5,185 bases of DNA from JBBQBQ01 sp038317685 (GTDB lineage Bacteria; Desulfobacterota; Desulfuromonadia; Desulfuromonadales; DDH964), in NCBI GenBank assembly GCA_038317685.1, contig JBBQBQ010000237.1:1-5185 (forward strand). Direction: 5' to 3'. The position numbers and the translations under genes were made by a program. The stretch's first letter is position 1. Every line of letters starts with the position of its first letter. The notes below the pieces were generated by a model. It made no database searches. It saw only the letters and a program-made list of their open reading frames with translations, and had not been told where the DNA came from. Positions 1 through 5,185 of the stretch are shown here, piece by piece.

Positions 1-657
1 CCGAATGACTTCAAGCATATTGGAGCGCATGTAGCGGGAAAAACCGGCCAGCCCCCCGAAAGCGGAAATGAAGACCGGCAGCACCAGATGGCGCACTTGA
101 TCGAGGAACCGCCCGCCAAAACTGAGGTATTCATAGTCGAGGGATTTGAGTCCGGCGATCGGCAGCCAGCCGAGGCGCACCCCGAACCATTCCATCATCA
201 GCAGCGCCAACCAGAAACTGGGGGTGGCGAAACCGATAAAGACCAAGACCGTCGTCGCCCGGTCAAAGAGGGAGTTGCGCCGCGTCGCCGACAAGATGCC
301 GATCGGTATGGCCACGACGAGAATGATGGTGATAGACAGCGTGTTGATGAGAATCGTTATCGGGAGGCGTTCGACAATTTTCGTTGCGACCGGGCGGTGA
401 TCCTGGGAAAAGGAATCGCCGAAATCGAAGGTCGCCAAGCGGGTCACCCACTTGCCATATTGAATCAGGAGCGGCTGGTCAAGATCGTACTGGGCACGCA
501 GACGGTTGCGGGCTTCGATACTGACTTTGGGATTGAGGTCAGTTTGCAGATCGGTCGGCTCGCCGGGTGCCAGATGGATAACGATGAAGGAGATCAAGGT
601 GATCCCCAGCAGCAACGGGAGCATCATCAGCAAGCGCTTGCCCAGATAACTCAACAT
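1..657 (-). CDS. DppB/OppB-family ABC transporter permease, partial (C-terminus beyond window)
   Basis: Inner-membrane subunit of a peptide-type ABC importer, forming half of the translocation pore for ligand delivered by the binding protein encoded just upstream. Translating from the ATG at 657 gives 219 codons, open to the edge. The protein starts MLSYLGKRLLMMLPLLLGIT, a typical DppB N-terminus with one membrane segment (about residues 9-30) followed by the family's H-L-A-P-G-x-P motif (28-34). A periplasmic stretch follows with the usual YDLDQPL...QYGKW (57-70). Further membrane segments lie at about 101-123, 134-157 and 190-207, with ATPSFW at 144-149. The frame is cut at RYMRSNMLEVIR, just where the cytoplasmic EAA loop that docks the ATPase should begin. 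The family is usually about 310-340 residues, so roughly a third is missing. The start is supported by GTGAGGA seven or so bases upstream. It lies 41 nt after the binding-protein gene. Family assignment is firm; the transported substrate is not known. Confidence 0.95.
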   Translation of the reverse strand, partial: MLSYLGKRLLMMLPLLLGITLISFIVIHLAPGEPTDLQTDLNPKVSIEARNRLRAQYDLDQPLLIQYGKWVTRLATFDFGDSFSQDHRPVATKIVERLPITILINTLSITIILVVAIPIGILSATRRNSLFDRATTVLVFIGFATPSFWLALLMMEWFGVRLGWLPIAGLKSLDYEYLSFGGRFLDQVRHLVLPVFISAFGGLAGFSRYMRSNMLEVIR

Positions 658-662
658 CGAAC

Positions 663-670
663 GTCCTCAC
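663..670 (-). promoter_or_regulatory. Ribosome binding site of the permease gene, inside a heptamer repeat
   Basis: On the minus strand GTGAGGAC lies just upstream of the ATG at 657, with the GAGGA core 6 nt away. The GGTGAGG part is itself the last unit of the adjoining heptamer repeat, so the repeat supplies part of the Shine-Dalgarno sequence. Confidence 0.65.
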
Positions 671-693
671 CGCTCACCGCTCGCCCCTCACCA
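666..693. repeat. Tandem heptamer repeat, four units (CTCACCG type)
   Basis: Read on the plus strand, 666-672 and 673-679 are exact CTCACCG copies. Positions 680-686 differ from that unit at two positions and 687-693 at one. The array fills most of the 41-nt gap between the binding-protein stop (699) and the permease start (657). Read as minus-strand mRNA it gives repeated G-rich, GGTGAG-like units. From memory, degenerate heptamers of this kind are scattered between genes in several Desulfuromonadales genomes; I could not check this. Confidence 0.7.
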
Positions 694-698
694 CGCCC

Positions 699-2348
699 TT
701 ACCGCGTATATTTCTGTTCACTTTTCGGCACATACCACTTGATGAAGTTGTAGCGGATCCCTGCCGGGGCCGGGACCACCCCACGGAAACGTTTGGCGAC
801 CGCCGGCAGGGCATCGCTGTCATAGAGAAAGGTATAGGGCTGGTCCTCGGCGAGAATCTCCTGAAAGCGGTCATAGATCTGCTTGCGATCGGCTTGGGAG
901 AAGGTGCGCCGCCCCTGCTCCAGCAATGCATCGACTTCGGGATTCCGGTAATGGATGAAATTGAGTTCCCGCGGACCGGTCTTGCTGGAATGCCAGATAT
1001 CGAATTGGTCCGGCTCCGGACCACCGGTCCAGCCGAGGATGGTGGCATCGAAATTCCCGGGGTTGATGAATTCCTTGAGAAAGGAAGCCCATTCGATAAC
1101 CCGCAGTTTGACGTCCACGCCGATTTCACGGAACCGGCGCTGAATAATCTCTCCGGTCTTGACCCGCAGATCGTTGCCCTGATTGGTGACGATGGTGAAG
1201 GCCAGGGGCTGACCGTCCTTGTCAAGGATGCCGTCGCCGTCGCTGTCCTTCCAGCCGGCTTCGGCCAGCAGGGCCTTGGCCTTGGCCGGGTCATGAGGAT
1301 AAATCCGGACCTTGGGATTGTAGACCCAGGTATCCGGTTTGTAGGGTCCGGTGGCGGCTTGACCAAGGCCGAGAAGTATCCCCTGAATGATCTCTTGCTT
1401 GTCGATGGCATAGGTCAAGGCCTGACGGACCCGTTTATCGCGGAACATCGGCCGTTCCAGATTGTAGCCGAGGTAGCTGTAACCAAAAGCCAGATAGCGG
1501 TATTTATTGAAGGATCGTTGAAATTGGGAGGTCTCGGTCTGGGTCTTGTATTGGAGCGGGGTCAGACCCATGAAATCGAGCCCGCCGGACTGCAGCTCCA
1601 AAAATTGCGTCGACAGATCGGGGATGATCCGGTAGACGACCCGCTTGATGTAAGGTTCCCCTTCAAAGTAGTCGGGATTGGCTTCCAGGACGAGTTTTTC
1701 CCCCGGCGACCAGGAGATGAACCGGTAAGGACCGGTCCCGACCGGAGCCCGCGTCAGGGGGCTCTTGGTAATATCAACTCCGGCCAGAAGGTGCCTGGGG
1801 AGGATGCTGACCCCCCAGCTTTCCAGGGCCGGCGCATAGGGTTGGGCGTAATGGACCCGGAACGTGTACTCATCCGGGGCTTCGGCCTTGGCCACCTGCC
1901 GATACGACTCGGCGTAGGCGGTGGGGGTTTTGGGATCGATATAGGTCTGATAGGTGAAGAGGACATCGGCGGCGGTGAAGGGGCTGCCATCCTGCCACTT
2001 GACCCCTTTGCGCAACCGGAAGGTTATGGTCAACCCGTCCGGGGAAACCTCCCAGGATTCGGCCAGTTCACCTTCCAGCTTGAGGTCCTTGTCGTAACGA
2101 ACCAGGCCGTTGTAAACCAGGCTGTTGATGTCGGAAGACGCGGAATCTGACGACAGCACCGGTAACAGATTGCTCGGTTCCCCGATGGAGGCTTCGATAA
2201 ACGAATCGCCATAAGCCGGGGCGGCGGCCGCACCTTCCGCCGGGATGACCGGCTCCTGGCGTTCGCAGCCTGCCAAACAGAGGAGCACGGCTCCGAGCAG
2301 AAAGATTTTTTGGAGGGCGACGGCTGAGTTTTCAAGAATTCGAGACAA
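699..2348 (-). CDS. Family 5 extracellular solute-binding lipoprotein (peptide/nickel-type ABC importer)
   Basis: A binding protein of the DppA/OppA family (SBP_bac_5), expected to capture a peptide or similar small ligand in the periplasm and hand it to the permease encoded next. With the start at the TTG at 2348 it has 549 residues, normal for the family. The type II signal peptide ends in LAGC with the lipidated Cys at residue 28. Family hallmarks follow (numbering from 2348): LVYNGLVRYD (77-86); ELAESWEVSPDGLTITFRL near 94-112 with RKGVKWQDGSPFTAADV just after it; APVGTGPYRF (201-210); VRQALTYAIDK (307-317); and a C-terminal FIHYRNPEVDALL (464-476). An Asp-rich loop DSDGDGILDKDG at 368-379 resembles an EF-hand calcium site. 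The longer start at 2354 is possible on paper, but its TTG directly abuts AGGAG with no spacer, whereas the TTG at 2348 has 6 nt. Ligand specificity cannot be read from sequence; dipeptide, oligopeptide, nickel or glycan fragments are all possible. Confidence 0.95.
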   Translation of the reverse strand: MSRILENSAVALQKIFLLGAVLLCLAGCERQEPVIPAEGAAAAPAYGDSFIEASIGEPSNLLPVLSSDSASSDINSLVYNGLVRYDKDLKLEGELAESWEVSPDGLTITFRLRKGVKWQDGSPFTAADVLFTYQTYIDPKTPTAYAESYRQVAKAEAPDEYTFRVHYAQPYAPALESWGVSILPRHLLAGVDITKSPLTRAPVGTGPYRFISWSPGEKLVLEANPDYFEGEPYIKRVVYRIIPDLSTQFLELQSGGLDFMGLTPLQYKTQTETSQFQRSFNKYRYLAFGYSYLGYNLERPMFRDKRVRQALTYAIDKQEIIQGILLGLGQAATGPYKPDTWVYNPKVRIYPHDPAKAKALLAEAGWKDSDGDGILDKDGQPLAFTIVTNQGNDLRVKTGEIIQRRFREIGVDVKLRVIEWASFLKEFINPGNFDATILGWTGGPEPDQFDIWHSSKTGPRELNFIHYRNPEVDALLEQGRRTFSQADRKQIYDRFQEILAEDQPYTFLYDSDALPAVAKRFRGVVPAPAGIRYNFIKWYVPKSEQKYTR

Positions 2349-2354
2349 GGACAA

Positions 2355-2359
2355 CTCCT
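2355..2359 (-). promoter_or_regulatory. Ribosome binding site (AGGAG) that sets the binding-protein start
   Basis: Minus-strand AGGAG is 6 nt upstream of the TTG at 2348 and 0 nt from the TTG at 2354. This spacing decides for the downstream TTG and shortens the protein by two residues relative to the longest open frame. Confidence 0.75.
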
Positions 2360-2426
2360 GCTGGAAGTGGCGACCATCGGTTGGGGCGGAGCCAACAAAA
2401 CAACCTTTCCGCTTTCGGTATTCCGC

Positions 2427-3251
2427 TCATGGCAACGCTTCCACAGCCACCCCCGGGGGGGGAGTGAGATGAAACCGTTCCGCCGGAAGATCGGCATTAA
2501 GGTCCACCATGGAAAAGCTCAAGATGGCCGTAAGGTGCTGTTGAGGCATGCTCAGGTCGACAGTGCCCGGAAAGAGCGGCGACCCCTCCCGGAACTCCCG
2601 GTAATCGACCCGCAACAGCAGCTCGTCATCACGAAAATAAGCCGCCCCGCTGAGTCGCAGGGCGCGATCGAAGCTAAATTCCTGTCGCCGGGGAGGCGGT
2701 CCCTGCAGGACCAGCAGGTAACCATCGGGTCCGCCCGAACCAAGCTCGTCCCGTTCCGAAGGGAAGACCGGCACCCGATAGAGGAGGAGTCCGACCAGAT
2801 CGGTCAGACGAAGTGGCAGCCGGGTGAAGCGTTGCAGGTTTTCCACACTGGCCGGCCCGCGGAGGAAACGACCCGCCCCCGCCAGCAGGACCTCTAGGTC
2901 ACGGCCATCACTGGCCAGCACCAGCAGGGGGGACCCGAAAGGACTCAGGGTCTCGGCCCGCAAGTGGTCGGGATACTCGGCGAGGAGGACCTGACTGACG
3001 GTCCCCTGTTCCTCGTCATTGGCAACCTTGACTTTGGCCAACCCCCGCAAGGTCCGAATTTCCCCGCCAGCATCCTGGAGCCGGGCCTTAAGTTCCGCAA
3101 CCGTCACCGCCGCCGGCGGCGCAAGCTTGATCGCAGCAGGCCGCGGAGCACAAGCGGTCAATAGCGACAGGACCCCGACCAGCCCGGCCAATGACCGGAC
3201 CCAGGGGGACAAAGAAGTCTGCAGGGAGCAGCGAAGATCGGACGGCTTCAA
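2427..3251 (-). CDS. LolB/DUF4292-like outer-membrane lipoprotein
   Basis: Predicted lipoprotein of 274 residues. A type II signal peptide has its hydrophobic core at about 21-32 and a canonical lipobox LTAC with Cys34; the residue after Cys is Ala, which favours outer-membrane sorting. The mature part reads like the LolA/LolB half-barrel class: alternating strands such as IRTLRGLAKVKVAN (65-78), TVSQVLLAEYPDHLRAETLS (84-103), then PFGSPLLVLASDG (104-116), ENLQRF...PLRLTDLVGLLLYRVPVF (137-163), and a closing RFHLTPPPGVAVEAL (259-273) like the end of DUF4292 proteins. Such proteins bind or transfer acyl chains, but no activity is shown here. The start is a TTG three nt after the TAA of the TPR gene, with no good Shine-Dalgarno, so translational coupling is likely. 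A TTG at codon 14 would still leave a signal peptide but also lacks a ribosome site. The stop overlaps an ATG (ATGA). Membership in DUF4292 rather than LolB proper is judged from pattern only. Confidence 0.78.
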   Translation of the reverse strand: MKPSDLRCSLQTSLSPWVRSLAGLVGVLSLLTACAPRPAAIKLAPPAAVTVAELKARLQDAGGEIRTLRGLAKVKVANDEEQGTVSQVLLAEYPDHLRAETLSPFGSPLLVLASDGRDLEVLLAGAGRFLRGPASVENLQRFTRLPLRLTDLVGLLLYRVPVFPSERDELGSGGPDGYLLVLQGPPPRRQEFSFDRALRLSGAAYFRDDELLLRVDYREFREGSPLFPGTVDLSMPQQHLTAILSFSMVDLNADLPAERFHLTPPPGVAVEALP

Positions 3252-3254
3252 TAG

Positions 3255-5033
3255 TTATTCACGCCCAGGCAATTTGTCGCCGGTCGACGGTTTTGCCGCC
3301 AGTTCCGCCAACACCCGTTCAAGTTTCCCCTGCAGATACAGACTGTCGCTCCCTTTTTCCAGGGCTTTTTGGTAGTAGGCGGCGGCCAGGTCGAGGAGAT
3401 GATTGGCCCTGCAGGCATCTCCCAGGTGTTCCAGGACAATAGGATCGTTGGGGAGCCCATCCACGGCCTTTTGCAGTTCGCCTAAGGCCTCCTCGTAACG
3501 GCCGAGCCTGAAATAGACCCAGCCCAGGGTATCGTGAATATGCGGCTGATTGCTGCGTTTGAGAGCCTTTTGTGCATAGCTGAGAGCCTGATCGAGATTC
3601 TCCCCCATTTCGGCCCAAGAATAGGCCAGGTAGTTGAGAGCTTCGGCATGGTCCGGATCAAGTTTCAGGAGTCTTTTCATCTCCTCCTGGGCGCCGACGC
3701 TGTTTCCTTGTTTGTCGAGCAGGATCGCTCGTTGATAGTGCAGATCGATGTTATCCGGAAACTTTTGCAGTCCGCTCTCAATGGTCTCCAAGGCCTTCTT
3801 TTCCTGGCCGATGCTGCCGTACAGAGCTGCCAGAAAGTCGAAGGGATCGGGGCGTTCGACAGGTCGTTGCAGCCGCTCGGCAAGCAGGGCAATGGCTTCG
3901 GGGGTGCGTCCAAGTTTCTGAAGCAGATAGGCGCGGTGAAAGAGGGCATCATCGCTGAAGGCACTGTTCGCAGGAATTTCGAGAAAAGTCTCGAGTGCTG
4001 CAGCAAAATCGCCTTTCCCCTCCAGGGCAGTGCCCAGGTAGAAGCGAGTTTGGTCGGCTTCGGGTTGGCGCTCCAGCAACTGCTGAAAAACAGTGATCGC
4101 CTCCTCCCAGCGATTCAATTCCATGGCCACCAGGCCAAGCTTACGCCGGGCTTCCAATTCCTCGGGATGCTCGGCCACGATGGCCGCCAACTCCGCACGA
4201 GCCTCTTCCAGATGCCCGGCATTGACGAGGAGTGTAACGAGATGCAACCGCAACCTCAGGTTGTGGGGATTGTCGGCCAGCAACTGACGAAACACCTCTA
4301 CGGCGCGTTCGAGCTTCTCCGGCTGACGCTCATAAAGTTTCCCGAGTTCGAGGCGGGCCGTATTCAGTTCGGGATGGCGAAGCAGAATCTTTTGGTAGGT
4401 CTTTTCCGCAAGCTCCGGCAGTTTGCCTTCCTGGTAAAGACTGGCCAGGGCCAGTTCGGCAGCCGTCGCGTCGGGGTGTCCGGCCAGAAATGTCTTCAGG
4501 GTTTCGATAGCCGCGCCGCCGTCGCCGCTGTGGGCCAGGGCCAGGGCCAGGGCCAGGACATGGGCCTCCTGATCCGGGGAAAGCTGGACCGCAGCGCGAA
4601 AATGTTCGATGGCCCGGGGAAAATCTCCCCTCCCCGAGTAAAGGTTGCCAAGCAGCACATGGGCCTCAAGGAGGTTGGGGTTTTCCACCAGGGCGCCTTC
4701 GGCCGCCTTGATGGCCAGGTCTTCATCTTCTTCTTGCAGGGCATATTCGGCCAGGGCCAGACGCAAATACTCCGACCGGGGATCGCGAGCCACCGCTTCC
4801 TGCAACGCCGCCAAGGCCTCGTGGCCCAGGTCGTCGTTGGCAAGGAGGTTGGCCTTGCCGAAGAGGAAGAGGGCTGAAGCGTCAGGGTCGTCCTCGACCA
4901 CCGGTTGGCCCATTTCAATCAGACCCGGTCTGGAGTCCTGAGACGGTTGAGGCAGGCACCCCCCCAAAAGCAGGGCCAGAAAAACCAGCAACGTCAGGGG
5001 CCTGACTATGATGGAGGTGAATTTCACAGCCAA
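3255..5033 (-). CDS. TPR-repeat lipoprotein (about 15 tetratricopeptide repeats)
   Basis: A predicted 592-residue lipoprotein made almost wholly of TPR helices, expected to act as a protein-binding scaffold at the periplasmic face of the outer membrane. The signal peptide has Lys4 and Arg11, a hydrophobic core (13-23) and lipobox LGGC with Cys26, followed by Leu. After a Pro/Asp-rich linker (27-51), about fifteen 34-residue TPRs run from roughly 52 to 582, with the recurring G/A and P positions visible in, for example, 122-155, 225-258, 293-326, 429-462 and 498-531. The C-terminal block LNYLAYSWAEMG (466-477) ... DTLGWVYFRLGRYEEAL (501-517) ... LEHLGDA (534-540) is a module I recognise from many proteobacterial TPR lipoproteins. 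The TTG at 5033 has GGAG 5 nt upstream; the in-frame GTG at 5027 (spacing 11) is the alternative and would keep the signal peptide. First gene of the apparent operon; the next start is 3 nt beyond its stop. Its binding partner is unknown. Confidence 0.9.
   Translation of the reverse strand: MAVKFTSIIVRPLTLLVFLALLLGGCLPQPSQDSRPGLIEMGQPVVEDDPDASALFLFGKANLLANDDLGHEALAALQEAVARDPRSEYLRLALAEYALQEEDEDLAIKAAEGALVENPNLLEAHVLLGNLYSGRGDFPRAIEHFRAAVQLSPDQEAHVLALALALAHSGDGGAAIETLKTFLAGHPDATAAELALASLYQEGKLPELAEKTYQKILLRHPELNTARLELGKLYERQPEKLERAVEVFRQLLADNPHNLRLRLHLVTLLVNAGHLEEARAELAAIVAEHPEELEARRKLGLVAMELNRWEEAITVFQQLLERQPEADQTRFYLGTALEGKGDFAAALETFLEIPANSAFSDDALFHRAYLLQKLGRTPEAIALLAERLQRPVERPDPFDFLAALYGSIGQEKKALETIESGLQKFPDNIDLHYQRAILLDKQGNSVGAQEEMKRLLKLDPDHAEALNYLAYSWAEMGENLDQALSYAQKALKRSNQPHIHDTLGWVYFRLGRYEEALGELQKAVDGLPNDPIVLEHLGDACRANHLLDLAAAYYQKALEKGSDSLYLQGKLERVLAELAAKPSTGDKLPGRE
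4532..4555. repeat. Exact tandem hexamer GGGCCA x4 inside the TPR gene
   Basis: Four perfect copies of a 6-bp unit on the plus strand. On the coding strand they read alternating CTG and GCC, giving Leu-Ala repeated four times at residues 160-167, in the first helix of the fourth TPR. Because the unit is a multiple of three, gain or loss of a copy changes the helix by two residues without a frameshift. Confidence 0.85.
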
Positions 5034-5038
5034 TTGAA

Positions 5039-5042
5039 CTCC
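5039..5042 (-). promoter_or_regulatory. Ribosome binding site (GGAG) of the TPR gene
   Basis: Minus-strand GGAG sits 5 nt before the TTG at 5033 and 11 nt before the GTG at 5027. Spacing favours the TTG slightly; the GTG cannot be excluded. Confidence 0.5.
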
Positions 5043-5123
5043 GACAGACCGACCGAACCGGCAGAAAAGTGAAGAGCGACAGCCTGCGGGAGAAACACCC
5101 CGTGACCGTTTTTGGGCTTCCCA

Positions 5124-5152
5124 AGGCTAACACAGGGTGTGCTTAGCGTCAA
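5124..5152 (-). promoter_or_regulatory. Candidate sigma-70-type promoter for the operon
   Basis: On the minus strand TTGACG (5152-5147, five of six matches to the -35 consensus) is followed after exactly 17 nt by TAGCCT (5129-5124). That hexamer keeps the first, second and last -10 bases and is preceded by TGT, an extended -10. Transcription would start near 5117, giving a leader of about 84 nt before the TPR start. It is the only well-spaced promoter-like pair I found in the upstream region. Confidence 0.5.
5126..5147. promoter_or_regulatory. Inverted repeat between -35 and -10 (possible operator or hairpin)
   Basis: The arms are GCTAA-CACA (plus strand, 5126-5134) and TGTG-C-TTAGC (5138-5147), nine pairs with one unpaired base and a GGG centre. 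It covers the spacer of the candidate promoter and touches both hexamers. No T-run follows on either strand, so it does not look like an intrinsic terminator. A repressor site is one reading; chance is another. Confidence 0.35.
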
Positions 5153-5185
5153 TTTTATTGCCACTCCTGGCCATCCTTTACAAGG

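Larger units (their letters stand above)
5034..5185. other. Upstream intergenic region of the TPR gene
   Basis: It holds the candidate promoter, two dyads (5126-5147 and 5112-5124) and the TPR ribosome site. The far end may carry the tail of another minus-strand gene: reading from 5184 gives LVKDGQEWQ and then TAA at 5157-5155, a plausible hydrophilic C-terminus but only nine codons. No ATG-initiated gene leaves the window on the plus strand, and no tRNA or other RNA gene is visible. Confidence 0.4.

Noticed and set aside
88..753. Plus-strand open frame of 221 codons at the left end
   Set aside because: It is antisense to the permease, whose translation shows clear membrane segments and family motifs. 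The plus-strand product is a Gln/Asp/Arg-rich string without features.
894..2150. Plus-strand open frame of 418 codons opposite the binding-protein gene
   Set aside because: The minus-strand frame has a signal peptide, a ribosome site and strong family 5 hallmarks throughout. The plus-strand product is a low-complexity Gly/Leu/Ile/Asp-rich string with no domain, as expected of an antisense shadow in GC-rich DNA.
2349..2426. Possible terminator hairpin between the LolB-like and binding-protein genes
   Set aside because: Only a 5-bp GTTGG/CCAAC dyad with a 7-nt loop is present and no T-run follows on the minus strand, so it does not look like an intrinsic terminator.
3534..4877. Plus-strand open frame of 447 codons opposite the TPR gene
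   Set aside because: It mirrors the TPR repeats on the other strand, showing periodic Gln/Phe/Gly-rich text, and has no ribosome site or recognisable family.
4915..5133. Minus-strand frame of 72 codons beginning MLALGSPKT across the TPR start
   Set aside because: It starts at a GTG inside the candidate promoter and runs out of frame through the TPR signal peptide; no ribosome site and no recognisable sequence.
5158..5185. Possible plus-strand gene start (TTG, then PLLAILYK) leaving the right edge
   Set aside because: There is no Shine-Dalgarno ahead of the TTG and only nine codons are visible, too little to support a call.

Overview
The window carries four same-direction genes on the minus strand, read from right to left. 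In transcription order they are a long TPR-repeat lipoprotein (5033-3255), a LolB/DUF4292-like lipoprotein (3251-2427), a family 5 peptide-type ABC transporter substrate-binding lipoprotein (2348-699), and the first two thirds of a DppB/OppB-type permease (657 to the left edge, where it is cut). There is no convincing plus-strand gene. The two long plus-strand open frames are antisense shadows of the GC-rich minus-strand genes.

The organism is a GC-rich diderm bacterium. Three consecutive proteins carry type II (lipoprotein) signal peptides, and one is LolB-like, which only makes sense with an outer membrane. The lipoprotein-type peptide-binding protein with an Asp-rich, EF-hand-like insert, the TTG starts and the CTCACC-type heptamer repeats between genes remind me of Desulfuromonadales (Geobacter, Pelobacter, Desulfuromonas). 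That assignment is an inference and was not tested.

Layout: 5185-5034 is an upstream control region with a plausible sigma-70 type promoter overlapped by two dyads. The TPR and LolB-like genes are 3 nt apart and probably translationally coupled. A 78-nt gap leads to the substrate-binding gene, whose start is fixed at the TTG at 2348 by a well-placed AGGAG. A 41-nt gap holding four CTCACCG-like heptamers leads to the permease, whose Shine-Dalgarno lies inside the repeat. No terminator is visible anywhere, so one operon running off the left edge, probably into a second permease and ATPase genes, is the simplest reading.

How the genes may work together: the binding protein and permease are parts of an oligopeptide/dipeptide-type (or nickel/other small ligand) importer. 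The TPR and LolB-like lipoproteins look like an outer-membrane or periplasmic assembly/scaffold pair. Whether that pair serves the transporter or only shares its promoter cannot be told from the sequence. The most distinctive points are the run of TTG-initiated lipoproteins, the TPR/LolB-like pairing, the repeat-embedded ribosome binding site and the candidate calcium loop. I see no clearly novel defence or mobile system.
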